Shown: positions 1 to 8,374 of the stretch, piece by piece
How the letters are laid out: the number at the start of each line of letters is the position of its first letter
Numbering within the stretch: position 1 is the stretch's first letter
Assembly: GCF_020911865.1 (NCBI RefSeq)
Contig: NZ_CP087131.1
Location: 3,410,001 to 3,474,000, forward strand
DNA length: 64,000 nucleotides
Source of the DNA: Chryseobacterium sp. C-71
Lineage (GTDB): Bacteria > Bacteroidota > Bacteroidia > Flavobacteriales > Weeksellaceae
Direction of reading: 5' to 3'
Program-made: the position numbers and the translations under genes
Notes under the pieces: generated by a model
Seen by the model: the letters and a program-made list of their open reading frames with translations, nothing else
Told to the model about the DNA's origin: nothing
Databases searched by the model: none

Positions 1-404
1 AAATTTACGGGACATTCTTCAATTAATTTAGGTTTCACCAAATCAGCATCTTTCATCGTCAAACCAGATTTGATGAACTCATTGACGCCATCTCCGTATT
101 CTGTCGATGCTAAAGAAATCTGCTGTACGATTGGGAAATTTACTGTTCCGATAACCACTTCTGATACTTCTAGAACATTTTCTAAAGTATGTTTCGTGGT
201 ATTATCCCGAACTCTTCTCGATGGTGAAAAAATCAAAATCGGAGGAACGGTGCTAAACATATTGAAAAAGCTAAACGGCGATAAATTGCTGTTTCCTTCT
301 TTGTCAACTGTAGATGCCAATGCAATCGGTCGTGGTGAAACGGCGGTCTGCATTATTGTCTGTAGTTGAACTGACGATATTTCTGATGGGATGATTGTTT
401 TCAT
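1..404 (-). CDS. Flavin reductase family protein (partial, 3' end outside window)
   Basis: I translated the complement from the ATG at 404-402; the frame stays open to the window edge, giving about 134 residues. The product reads as a split-barrel FMN-binding flavin reductase-like protein. The N-terminal half contains SPRPIALAST followed by NLSPFSFFNMFSTVPP, the typical pattern of this family, in which the first segment contacts the flavin phosphate. Such proteins use NAD(P)H to reduce flavin or act as flavin-dependent oxidoreductases in the cytosol. It shares strand with the fumarylacetoacetase gene and lies downstream of it, separated by the GxxExxY gene, so it may have belonged to the same tyrosine-catabolic unit. 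The C-terminal half is not visible. Confidence 0.75.
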   Translation of the reverse strand, partial: MKTIIPSEISSVQLQTIMQTAVSPRPIALASTVDKEGNSNLSPFSFFNMFSTVPPILIFSPSRRVRDNTTKHTLENVLEVSEVVIGTVNFPIVQQISLASTEYGDGVNEFIKSGLTMKDADLVKPKLIEECPVN

Positions 405-473
405 TTTTTTATATCTTACCACTTAAGTTATTTTAAGTATTATAATTGCACATATTAAGTACACTTAAGTTTT

Positions 474-490
474 GAAAATCTGCGATTTTC
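474..490 (-). repeat. Hairpin GAAAATC-N3-GATTTTC, left copy
   Basis: A perfect 7-bp inverted repeat with a 3-base loop overlaps the stop codon of the GxxExxY gene. A near-identical hairpin lies just upstream of that gene's start (913-929), so the gene is bracketed by two copies in the same orientation. Confidence 0.6.
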
Positions 491-902
491 ATCCTTTCGG
501 AAGTTCTTTAAATAGTTTTGAGGCAAAAGATTCATAACCTTCATGATAAAGATTTATTACATTGAAGTTTACTAAAATTGATCTTGGTGCTTTGAGTAAA
601 TTCATGTAATTCATCGTCTGTGCTTTATGAATTGGATGAATCTCTGAAACCGATTTTAATTCTAAAACAATTAAATCTTCAATTAAAAAATCACATTTCA
701 ATTTACAATTTACTTTCTCATCCTTGTATAAAAATGGTATTTCAAGTTCACTTTTGTATTTTAAACCTACTAAATTAAATTCTTTTTCTAAACATTGATG
801 ATATACTTCTTCATACAAGCCGGGACCTGCCAATTTATGAACTTCAATACAGGCTCCAACAATCTTATATGAAATGTCATTGATGAGTTTTTGTGTAATC
901 AT
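489..902 (-). CDS. GxxExxY family protein (PD-(D/E)xK-like)
   Basis: This 137-residue protein has the family signature near residues 27-34 (GPGLYEEVY, matching G-x-x-E-x-x-Y). It also has a PD-(D/E)xK-like core near residues 70-83, where CDFLIEDLIVLELK supplies the acidic and E-x-K residues. The family is small, widespread in Bacteroidota and known for hitch-hiking between unrelated genes; its biochemical role is not established. Here it interrupts a catabolic gene row and is bracketed by matching hairpins, which suggests it arrived as an insertion. A nuclease-like activity is inferred only from the motif. Confidence 0.8.
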   Translation of the reverse strand: MITQKLINDISYKIVGACIEVHKLAGPGLYEEVYHQCLEKEFNLVGLKYKSELEIPFLYKDEKVNCKLKCDFLIEDLIVLELKSVSEIHPIHKAQTMNYMNLLKAPRSILVNFNVINLYHEGYESFASKLFKELPKG

Positions 903-912
903 GTTTAAAAAA

Positions 913-929
913 GAAAATCAGAGATTTTC
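913..929 (-). repeat. Hairpin GAAAATC-N3-GATTTTC, right copy
   Basis: This is the second copy of the 7-bp inverted repeat, 11 bases upstream of the GxxExxY start codon. Read on the minus strand it differs from the left copy only in the loop (TCT against GCA). AT-rich CTTAAG/ACTTAA words lie outside both copies (about 420-472 and 930-990). Confidence 0.6.
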
Positions 930-1000
930 AAAAAACTAAAGTGAACTTAAAATATTCATTGTCTTTTAACTTAAAAATACTTAAGTGTTTAAAATTAAAT

Positions 1001-2248
1001 CTATTTAGTTGGAATAATTTTACCAGAAACTTCCCCGAAACCAACTCTCACACCGTCTTTTTCAGCCCAGGCTTTCATGGTCACAGTATCATTATCTTCA
1101 ATGAATTTTCTTTCCTGTCCATTGCTTAATGTTATTGGGTTTTGTCCTCTCCAGGTCAATTCAAGCATAGAACCGAAAGATTTTGGGTCGCTTCCTGAGA
1201 TGGTTCCACTTGCATAAATGTCACCAACTTCCAGATTGCAACCATTTACCGTATGATGAGCCAATTGTTGCGTCATGTTCCAATACATGTATTTGTAATT
1301 GCTTTCTGAGATCAGGTTTTCTTCGCCGTTTTCTGGCTGGATATATACTTCAAGATTAATATCGTAATTTTTATCTCCTTCAAATTTTAAATAATCCAAA
1401 ACTTCTGGATCTTGCTTTGGAGAAGTGGTTCTGAATGGTTCCAAAGCTTCTAGTGTTACGACCCAAGGAGAAATTGAAGAACCGAAATTTTTAGCCAAAA
1501 ATGGACCCAATGGAACATATTCCCAAGATTGAATATCTCTTGCAGACCAGTCATTGAAAACAACCATTCCGAAGATTGCATTTTCTGCATCTTTTGTAGA
1601 TACGCTTTCTCCCATTTCGGTATTTTGGTTGATGATGAAAGCCATTTCCAATTCAAAATCCAATTGTTTGCAAGGTCCGAAAACGGGTTTGTCAGCATCA
1701 GCAGGTTTCATCTGGCCTTTTGGGCGGTTAATCTCAGTTCCTGAAACGACGATTGATGAAGCTCTACCGTGATAGCCTACAGGTAAATGCTTCCAGTTAG
1801 GTAGCAATGCGTTTGCTGGATCTCTGAACATTTTTCCTACATTGGTTGCGTGCTCGATGCTGCTGTAAAAGTCTGTGTAGTTTGGAATATGAATCGGCAT
1901 GATCATTTTTACCTGATCCAAATCGTAGAATGCATCTTCAATGGTTTTTTCATCCTTAGATAAAATCGAACCTTCCTGCAATAATTCCTGAATTCTCAAA
2001 CGAACAGCGTTGGTCACAGGTTTTCCTAATTCGATGAATTCATTTAAAGTATATGCTTCGAAAACGTTGTCGTCTAAACCTGCGATTTCTTCAAAATACG
2101 AAAGATCGTATAAAAGGGCAAGATCAACAACCTGATCGCCGATTCTTGTACAACAAGCGATAAATTCTTTGTTGAATACTGCAACTCCGAAAGGGATATT
2201 ATGTATTGAAAAGTCTGAATTTGAATTATACTCTACAAATGATTTCAT
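1001..2248 (-). CDS. fahA: Fumarylacetoacetase
   Basis: This 415-residue cytosolic hydrolase performs the last step of tyrosine/homogentisate degradation, cleaving fumarylacetoacetate to fumarate and acetoacetate (EC 3.7.1.2). The known metal-binding and catalytic positions of animal FAH are present at the same numbers: D126, H133, E199, E201 and D233 (in DFYSSIEH, FELEMAF and FNDWSARD). The small N-terminal SH3-like domain precedes the catalytic domain and the length is normal. It is the last of three same-strand genes (hppD, exported protein, fahA) with short gaps, so cotranscription is likely. Confidence 0.96.
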   Translation of the reverse strand: MKSFVEYNSNSDFSIHNIPFGVAVFNKEFIACCTRIGDQVVDLALLYDLSYFEEIAGLDDNVFEAYTLNEFIELGKPVTNAVRLRIQELLQEGSILSKDEKTIEDAFYDLDQVKMIMPIHIPNYTDFYSSIEHATNVGKMFRDPANALLPNWKHLPVGYHGRASSIVVSGTEINRPKGQMKPADADKPVFGPCKQLDFELEMAFIINQNTEMGESVSTKDAENAIFGMVVFNDWSARDIQSWEYVPLGPFLAKNFGSSISPWVVTLEALEPFRTTSPKQDPEVLDYLKFEGDKNYDINLEVYIQPENGEENLISESNYKYMYWNMTQQLAHHTVNGCNLEVGDIYASGTISGSDPKSFGSMLELTWRGQNPITLSNGQERKFIEDNDTVTMKAWAEKDGVRVGFGEVSGKIIPTK

Positions 2249-2295
2249 AATGTGATAGTTTGATTTAGATTTTAAAGTAATCTTTTTGAAAGTTA

Positions 2296-2760
2296 TTATT
2301 TTGATTTTTTGGTATAAGATTCTTCATCAATCCATCGGTCTCTCGAATTGATGTCGATGAGATAGATAATTTCTTTCTGCTTGGTCAAAAGAAGTGTTTT
2401 TGAAACCGGGATCGGAATTTTTTTGTTCTCAAGCTTATCAGCTCTTAAAGAAATAATATTCTTTTTTCTGATGATGTCTCCGGAGAAAACATTTGATGTA
2501 CTTTGTCCCGTCGCTTTATCGTCAAACATTTCAACGTAAGTCGCATCTTTCCCTTTGATGATGATAAAACTTCTTTCTGTATGATCGTCAAAATCTTTAA
2601 TGAGAACAAATTTTTTATTCTCTACACTTACGTTTTCAAGATGTTGATTAATTCCTCTTCTTTCCTCCAAAACGGTTAGGATTTTATCTAATGCTGCATA
2701 ATTTTGAGCTTTAGATAAAAGACTGATAAAAAATAATGTACAGATGAATAATTTTCCCAT
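2296..2760 (-). CDS. Small exported protein of unknown function between hppD and fahA
   Basis: I place the start at the ATG at 2760, because MGKLFICTLFFISLLSKAQ is then a normal signal peptide ending near residue 18. An upstream ATG at 2799 would add 13 residues with no clear role. The mature part is about 135 residues, mixed alpha/beta and rich in Lys and Asp, with no motif I recognise. The gene sits 70 bp after hppD and 47 bp before fahA on the same strand, so it is probably expressed with the homogentisate pathway. Its export to the periplasm contrasts with its cytosolic neighbours, so the link may be regulatory rather than enzymatic. Confidence 0.7.
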   Translation of the reverse strand: MGKLFICTLFFISLLSKAQNYAALDKILTVLEERRGINQHLENVSVENKKFVLIKDFDDHTERSFIIIKGKDATYVEMFDDKATGQSTSNVFSGDIIRKKNIISLRADKLENKKIPIPVSKTLLLTKQKEIIYLIDINSRDRWIDEESYTKKSK

Positions 2761-2830
2761 GAGCTTGTGTTTATAAAAAAGTTTTGTCAAGATCTGCATC
2801 CTGACAAAACTCTGTATTTGGTTTAAAAAA

Positions 2831-3961
2831 TTAAAGATTACCTCTTTTTTCCTGCTCTTTTTCTAAAGCTTCGAAAAGTGCTTTGAAGTTACCTGCACCA
2901 AAGCTTTGTGCACCGTGTCTTTCAATGATTTCAAAGAAAAGCGTAGGGCGGTCTTCTACAGGTTTGGTGAAGATTTGTAATAAATAACCCTCTTCGTCAT
3001 GGTCAATTAAAATACCTAAATCCTGAAGTTTTTTCAAGTCTTCGTCAATGTGACCAACTCTCTCAGGAACCATGTTATAATATGCTTCTGGTGGAGCAGA
3101 AAGGAATTCTACGCCCCTCTTCTTAAGCTCAGTAACCGTGTGGATAATGTCTTTTGTTGCAACTGCAATGTGTTGTACACCTTCTCCTTCATAGAAATCA
3201 AGATATTCTTCAACCTGAGATTTTTTCTTTCCTTCTGCCGGCTCATTGATTGGGAACTTTGCAAAACCGTTTCCGTTTGACATTACTTTAGACATCAATG
3301 CAGAATATTCTGTGTTGATCTGCTTGTCATCAAATGAAAGAATGTTCACAAATCCCATCACTTTTTCGTACCACTCAACAGTTGGGATCATTCTGTCCCA
3401 GCCTACGTTTCCTACACAATGGTCAACATATAATAATCCTGCTTCTTCAGGTTTGTAATCGCTTTCCCATTTTTGATAACCAGGCATGAAAGATCCTGTA
3501 TAGTTTTTTCTTTCGATAAACATGTGAACAGTTTCTCCGTACGTGTAAATTCCGGACATTTTTACTTCACCGTGCTCATCTGTCAACGTTACTGGCTCCA
3601 AATAAGGTTTTCCTCCTCTTTTTGTAGTTTCTTCAAATGCAGAATAGGCATCGTCTACCCAAAGTGCTAAGATTTTCACTCCATCGCCGTGTTTTTTTAC
3701 GTGTTCGCTAACTGGCGAGTCAGATTTTAGACCTGTGGTAAGGATTAATCTGATTTTCCCCTGCTGAAGAACATAAGATGCACGATCTCTTACTCCCGTT
3801 TCAGGACCTGCGTAAGCAACTGACTGAAAACCAAATGCAGTCTTGTAATAATGAGCGGCCTGTTTAGCGTTTCCTACATAAAACTCAATGTAATCTGTAC
3901 CATTTATTGGCAAGAAATTCTCAGCTTGAGCAATTTTTTCGGCAAATGTAAGTGTTGACAT
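2831..3961 (-). CDS. hppD: 4-hydroxyphenylpyruvate dioxygenase
   Basis: This 376-residue cytosolic non-haem iron enzyme converts 4-hydroxyphenylpyruvate to homogentisate (EC 1.13.11.27). It has two vicinal-oxygen-chelate domains (about 20-155 and 175-350). The facial triad is visible in the second: H181 (YVDHCVG), H264 (GVQHIAV) and E344 (LFFEIIERHG). The C-terminal GAGNFKALFEA helix that gates the active site is present. It leads a same-strand run with the small exported protein and fahA. With hmgA at 7065-8252 it completes the route from 4-hydroxyphenylpyruvate to fumarate and acetoacetate, except for a maleylacetoacetate isomerase, which I do not see here. Confidence 0.97.
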   Translation of the reverse strand: MSTLTFAEKIAQAENFLPINGTDYIEFYVGNAKQAAHYYKTAFGFQSVAYAGPETGVRDRASYVLQQGKIRLILTTGLKSDSPVSEHVKKHGDGVKILALWVDDAYSAFEETTKRGGKPYLEPVTLTDEHGEVKMSGIYTYGETVHMFIERKNYTGSFMPGYQKWESDYKPEEAGLLYVDHCVGNVGWDRMIPTVEWYEKVMGFVNILSFDDKQINTEYSALMSKVMSNGNGFAKFPINEPAEGKKKSQVEEYLDFYEGEGVQHIAVATKDIIHTVTELKKRGVEFLSAPPEAYYNMVPERVGHIDEDLKKLQDLGILIDHDEEGYLLQIFTKPVEDRPTLFFEIIERHGAQSFGAGNFKALFEALEKEQEKRGNL

Positions 3962-4167
3962 ATTTTCTATTTTTACTTTTATTTAATGGATTGCAAATTA
4001 CAAAATTCTTGTAAATAATTAAAGACATTATTGTTATGTAATCGATTGTGTATTATTTAATAAAAATTAAAGTTCATTTAAGTATATTTAAGTTTGTGTT
4101 TGTTTTATTATTAATTGTATATTTGTATTAGAAACTTGATGTCGAAAGGAAATTATTTCAAAATGAT

Positions 4168-4193
4168 AAAAGCCGTAATTAATTACGGCTTTT
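4168..4193 (-). terminator. Rho-independent terminator of the HTH-like gene
   Basis: The perfect palindrome AAAAGCCGTAATTAATTACGGCTTTT overlaps the stop codon of the gene at 4192-4974. A-rich sequence on one flank and a T-run on the other mean it could work in both directions. Confidence 0.7.
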
Positions 4194-4974
4194 ATTTTTT
4201 ATTATTTAACCTTCCGGCGTCTGGGTTGTAATTGTCCCAAATTTTCCACATATTATCTATTTTGCGAATGAAATAAATTTGTGTGTTGAGCTGATTCACA
4301 AAATGTTCTTCTCCGGTTTCTCCTACCTTGAATAAGAGATTCCAGAATTCCTGAGTTTCTAGGATTTTTTTATCAGGCTCGTCTGTTACGATGTTGACAT
4401 CGAATATTTCAAAATTAGAACGATTGTTTTTTGTAACCAATTCAAACTGCCTCTCGCAAAGCTCACGGCTAAATTCTGATGCTCTTTCAAGAAACGGAGA
4501 ATTGTCAAATACAAGATCTTTAAACAAGTCTAATTTTAAGACTGGAAAATTTTTATACAAATCAAAAACGGTTGCGCAGTATTGATAAACGATGTCGGTC
4601 GAAAAGACATCACTATTTAGTTCTTTACCATTGATGTCATTATCTTTTAAATGATAAATGTATGCGTTGAGATCTTTAAAGCCTAAAAAAATGCAGATTT
4701 TATCAAGCGTCTTCAAAAAACGCAGATCATTATGGGTTTTATCCTGATAATCATTTTCAAAAAATCGCTGCAGGGTAATGTGCGAAATCGTATTTCCTAA
4801 CTCAAATCTTTTATCATCTTTAAGCTCTTCTGATAAAGCGAGCTCTTCTTTGATAATTTCTGAAAGAATTATATAGTGACTTCTCTTCCATTCATTTACC
4901 ATCCCTAAAACTGAATCCTCTACCTTAGGATGTTTTACAACTTCTTCTTTTATCGAATTATAAATCGTCTTCAA
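4192..4974 (-). CDS. Conserved hypothetical protein with HTH-like N-terminal half
   Basis: This 260-residue cytosolic protein has no signal peptide. Residues about 60-110 contain the pattern ITLQRFFENDY followed by LDKICIFLGFKDLNAYI. Many Bacteroidota proteins carry such a segment as a small helical, HTH-like module. The C-terminal third (about 180-255) is alternating beta/alpha and ends in IRKIDNMWKIWDNYNPD, which recalls NTF2-like folds. It stands alone between hppD and the CoA-transferase gene with its own terminator. A regulatory role is possible, but I do not recognise the family. Confidence 0.6.
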   Translation of the reverse strand: MKTIYNSIKEEVVKHPKVEDSVLGMVNEWKRSHYIILSEIIKEELALSEELKDDKRFELGNTISHITLQRFFENDYQDKTHNDLRFLKTLDKICIFLGFKDLNAYIYHLKDNDINGKELNSDVFSTDIVYQYCATVFDLYKNFPVLKLDLFKDLVFDNSPFLERASEFSRELCERQFELVTKNNRSNFEIFDVNIVTDEPDKKILETQEFWNLLFKVGETGEEHFVNQLNTQIYFIRKIDNMWKIWDNYNPDAGRLNNKK

Positions 4975-5090
4975 ATGTGTAATTTTTATATAACAAAAGT
5001 TTTCAGCAAAAAGATTGCCAAAAACTTTTTATGCTTATTTTAATTAAATGTACAAAACTTTACATTATAATTATGTCTTTTAAGAATTTT

Positions 5091-6365
5091 TTAATGTTTA
5101 AATCTTTCATAGGCAGCTCTTTCCAGCATTTCTCTGTCATCAGGATGTGCAATACTGATCAATTCCTGGGCTCTCTGTCTAAGATTTTTACCGTACAAAT
5201 AAACACTTCCATATTCTGTAACTACCCAATGAATATGACCTCTTGTCGTCACAACTCCGGCTCCCTGTTTCAGGAATGGAACAATTCTGGAAACGCCTCT
5301 TTTCGTTCTAGAAGTGATGGCGATAATTGGTTTTCCGTCTTCGCTTAAAGCTGCTCCTCTCATGAAATCCATTTGTCCGCCGATTCCGCTGTATTGCATA
5401 GTTCCGATAGAATCTGCACAGACTTGTCCGGTTAAATCTATTTCAATAGCTGAATTAATCGCTACCATTTTATTATTTCTCATGATATTGATTGGGAAAT
5501 TTACTGTGCTTACGTCATCAAAAGAGAAAACGGTGTTATCATCAACATAATCGTATAATTTTTTTGTTCCAAAACAAAAACTTGTAATGGTTTTATTGTC
5601 GTTATAGCCTTTGTATTTATTATTAATGACGTCGTTTTGAATCAAATCAATCACTCCGTCACTCAGCATTTCAGTATGAACACCCAAATCTTTGTGGTTT
5701 CCCAAACATTTTAAAACCGCATCAGGAATGGTTCCGATACCCATTTGTAGAGTTGATCTGTCGTCGATAAGTTCTGCAACATTTTTTCCGACCAGCATTT
5801 CATCAGGTCCTACTTTCGCGCCGTAATCCACTGTAGGAAGTTCTTCCTCATGCCAAACCAATTTATGGATTTTACTGATGTGAAGCATTCCGTCGCCGTG
5901 TGTTCTTGGCATCAGAGGATTTACAATCGCTACGATAATTTTTGCAGTGTCGACGGCTGCTCTCGCAACATCTACGGAAGTTCCCAATGTACAGAAACCA
6001 TGTTTGTCGGGCGGCGAAACCGTAATCAAAGCAACATCCAACGGCAAAATATTCTTTCTGAATAAAATTGGAATTTCACTTAAAAAAACCGGAACAAAAT
6101 CTCCGCGGTCAGAATTGACTGCATCACGCACCGGCGTAGAAACAAAAAGTGAATTCACAAAAAATTTGTCTTTGTACTCAGGTTTTGCGATTTCCACATT
6201 TCCCTGTTGGGTAATGGAAACCATCTCAACATTATCCAGACGGTGAGATTGCCTTGCCAGCTCATCAATCAAATGATTTGGAGTACACGCACTTCCATGA
6301 AAGAAAACACGGTTACCGCTTTTGATGGTATAAATAGCTTCTTCTGCATTGATATAATTATACAT
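5091..6365 (-). CDS. Acetyl-CoA hydrolase/transferase family protein
   Basis: This 424-residue protein has the two-domain layout of the 4-hydroxybutyrate/acetate CoA-transferase family. The catalytic glutamate that forms the acyl-CoA anhydride is expected at E232 in GVHTEMLSDG. The oxyanion and CoA-binding glycines lie in QMGIGTIPDAV and YSGIGGQMDF. It moves CoA between acyl groups in the cytosol; the exact acids cannot be read from sequence. Its position among homogentisate genes, whose pathway yields acetoacetate, makes a role in acetoacetate or acetate handling plausible, but this is inference. The promoter region holds two copies of an 11-bp near-palindrome. Confidence 0.88.
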   Translation of the reverse strand: MYNYINAEEAIYTIKSGNRVFFHGSACTPNHLIDELARQSHRLDNVEMVSITQQGNVEIAKPEYKDKFFVNSLFVSTPVRDAVNSDRGDFVPVFLSEIPILFRKNILPLDVALITVSPPDKHGFCTLGTSVDVARAAVDTAKIIVAIVNPLMPRTHGDGMLHISKIHKLVWHEEELPTVDYGAKVGPDEMLVGKNVAELIDDRSTLQMGIGTIPDAVLKCLGNHKDLGVHTEMLSDGVIDLIQNDVINNKYKGYNDNKTITSFCFGTKKLYDYVDDNTVFSFDDVSTVNFPINIMRNNKMVAINSAIEIDLTGQVCADSIGTMQYSGIGGQMDFMRGAALSEDGKPIIAITSRTKRGVSRIVPFLKQGAGVVTTRGHIHWVVTEYGSVYLYGKNLRQRAQELISIAHPDDREMLERAAYERFKH

Positions 6366-6402
6366 ACTGAAATTTTTTATCGTTTACTTTAATATTCTAA
6401 AG

Positions 6403-6432
6403 ATAAGTCTTATTGTTTAGAATAAGTCTTAT
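6403..6432 (-). promoter_or_regulatory. Tandem ATAAGTCTTAT operator candidates upstream of the CoA-transferase gene
   Basis: ATAAGTCTTAT occurs twice, at 6403-6413 and 6422-6432, 19 bp apart. Each copy is a near-palindrome (ATAAG/CTTAT around one base). The proximal copy overlaps a minus-strand TATCTTTA -7-like element, which fits a repressor or activator site. Confidence 0.45.
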
Positions 6433-6556
6433 GGTAAGGTTTAAAATGTGGAGATATTTGTCATGTTTATGTTAGATTTAATAAAGGAAAAGACCAGATA
6501 CACTGTATTTGGTCTATAATAAGTAATTAATTTAATTGTATACCTTGGAAGTTGTA

Positions 6557-7006
6557 TTATCTACCTTGTAGATTGACTAGCGGGCTTTTTATCATAAAAA
6601 CTAACTTAATAAATGCTGCGGTTAAAATACATCCAATTGTTGTCATTAAAATATCATAAAAATCTATTCTACTACCCATAAAATATTGTATTATTTCCCA
6701 GATAACTAAACCGAGAAATGTCAATAATGTTGAAAATATTAATTTCTTATTAAATGAGCTATCAATTCGAAAAATTAGTTTGTAGTAGATAAAAAAGATT
6801 GCACAAAATGCTGTTGCCGCAAAAAGATTTGGTAGCGTGCCCTGCAAAAAATTAATTTCAGGAGAAAGTATGAGATGCTTTGATCTAAAATATTTCAATC
6901 CGAAAATCAATATAATAGAAATTAAGCCCCAATACCAAATAAGTCTTAATTTTAGGTCATTTTTTATGTTTACTTTAATTTCATGCTTAATCTCGTTAAA
7001 CGTCAT
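6557..7006 (-). CDS. VanZ-like membrane protein
   Basis: This 149-residue inner-membrane protein has about four hydrophobic segments (near residues 22-38, 58-75, 88-105 and 118-138). The segment VIWEIIQYFMGSRIDFYDIL matches the VanZ-like core pattern, in which E, Q, a GR pair and a DxxD-type acidic cluster sit between the last helices. The role of VanZ-like proteins in most bacteria is unknown; the founding member is linked to teicoplanin resistance. It lies between hmgA and the CoA-transferase gene on the same strand, with nothing linking it to tyrosine breakdown. Confidence 0.65.
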   Translation of the reverse strand: MTFNEIKHEIKVNIKNDLKLRLIWYWGLISIILIFGLKYFRSKHLILSPEINFLQGTLPNLFAATAFCAIFFIYYKLIFRIDSSFNKKLIFSTLLTFLGLVIWEIIQYFMGSRIDFYDILMTTIGCILTAAFIKLVFMIKSPLVNLQGR

Positions 7007-7064
7007 AGTAAATCTTATTGATGTTATTAAAAGATGTCTCTTCGTTTTAAAAATAGACGAATAT

Positions 7065-8252
7065 TTATTCCTGTGAACGATCCTCCAAACTATGATCCTC
7101 GCTTTCCAGCCAAGAAGTTTTATAAGACGGATCTTCCACTTTCATCGCTTCCTCAGTAATTTTTAAGGGTCTGAACGGGTCAACCATAACAGCATATTCT
7201 TCAGTGAATTTTTTCCCGATGCTTCTTTCCATTGCTCCTGGATGAGGGCCGTGAACGATTCCGCCTGGGTGCAACGTGAAATCCATTAAATCAATATGGT
7301 TTCTGCTCATGAAATCACCTTCTGTGTAAAATAAAACTTCATCCGAATCGATATTTGAATGATTGTAAGGTGCAGGAATTGCCAACGGATGGTAATCATA
7401 CATTCTTGCGCAGAACGAACAAACTACAAAATTGTGTGCTTCAAAAGTTTGGTGAATTGGTGGCGGTTGGTGAATTCTCCCTGTAATTGGTTCGAAATTT
7501 TTGATATTAAATTTATACGGATAAAAATAACCATCCCAACCCACAACATCGAATGGATGCGTTGCGTAGATGAAATCTGTAATCTGATTTTCTTTTTTTA
7601 CTTTTATTAAAAATTCTCCTTTTTCGTCTTTTGGTTCTACAAAAGTGGGTGCGATAATGTCTCTTTCGCAGAATGGGGAATGTTCCAAAAGCTGCCCGAA
7701 TTCATTTCTGTAGCGCTTCGGAGTGTAAATCGGCGAATGACTTTCCACCACAAAAAATACAGTGTTTTCAGATTGTAATTCAACCTGATAAATCGTTCCT
7801 CTCGGAATAATCAGATAATCCCCAACAGAAAATTCAAGATTTCCGACAAAAGTTTTTAAAATTCCACTTCCTTCGTGTACGAAAAGAAGCTCGTCACATT
7901 CGGCATTTTTGTAGAAATAATCCATCGATTTTCTTGGTTTTGCCAATCCCATTTTCAGGTCATTGTTCACCAAAAGAAACTTCCGGCTGTCCAAAAAGTC
8001 ATCTTCAGGCGTCACATTCATTCCTTTAAACATTCTCGGTGTCACGTTTTTGTCAACCGCGATCTTTGGAGTCACATCTTTTGCTTCGCCAATTGATTTG
8101 ATTTGCGTGGGTCTGTGAACATGATACAGTAAAGAAGAAATGCCGTGAAAGCCTTCTGTACCAAACAGTTGCTCATAATAGAACTTGTCTTCCGGTGATT
8201 TAAAAATCGTATGCCTTTTTGGTGGGATATTTCCCGAATGATGATATCTCAT
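7065..8252 (-). CDS. hmgA: Homogentisate 1,2-dioxygenase
   Basis: This cytosolic iron enzyme opens the homogentisate ring to maleylacetoacetate (EC 1.13.11.5). I take the ATG at 8252 (MRYHHSGN), giving 395 residues; the frame could extend to a TTG at 8276 but without support. The double cupin body is clear. Candidate iron ligands are H298 with the acidic pair at 304-305 (NHSNIDSDE) and H334 (GGIVHGPHPG). The protein is slightly shorter than the animal enzyme, as usual for bacterial members. It supplies the step between hppD and fahA, though it is separated from them by two unrelated genes. Confidence 0.94.
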   Translation of the reverse strand: MRYHHSGNIPPKRHTIFKSPEDKFYYEQLFGTEGFHGISSLLYHVHRPTQIKSIGEAKDVTPKIAVDKNVTPRMFKGMNVTPEDDFLDSRKFLLVNNDLKMGLAKPRKSMDYFYKNAECDELLFVHEGSGILKTFVGNLEFSVGDYLIIPRGTIYQVELQSENTVFFVVESHSPIYTPKRYRNEFGQLLEHSPFCERDIIAPTFVEPKDEKGEFLIKVKKENQITDFIYATHPFDVVGWDGYFYPYKFNIKNFEPITGRIHQPPPIHQTFEAHNFVVCSFCARMYDYHPLAIPAPYNHSNIDSDEVLFYTEGDFMSRNHIDLMDFTLHPGGIVHGPHPGAMERSIGKKFTEEYAVMVDPFRPLKITEEAMKVEDPSYKTSWLESEDHSLEDRSQE

Positions 8253-8325
8253 TGTACTTTTTATGTTGACTCTCAAATTTAATATTTTTTAGTGAATTCA
8301 AATTAAAAACAAATTTTTATTTAAG

Positions 8326-8364
8326 TTTTGCTGTTCTAAAAATAAATGTTAGTTTTGTCTAACA
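8326..8364 (+). promoter_or_regulatory. Promoter with overlapping TGTTAG/CTAACA operator candidate for the TonB receptor
   Basis: TTTTG (8326-8330) and TAGTTTTG (8350-8357) are 19 bp apart, matching the Bacteroidota -33/-7 layout. The inverted repeat TGTTAG-N6-CTAACA (8347-8364) covers the -7 element, a position suited to a repressor. The start codon follows at 8375. Confidence 0.6.
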
Positions 8365-8374
8365 ATTTAATTTC

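Noticed and set aside
70-369. 99-residue plus-strand open frame at the left edge
   Set aside because: It is the complement of the flavin reductase-like frame, whose translation shows clear family motifs on the minus strand.
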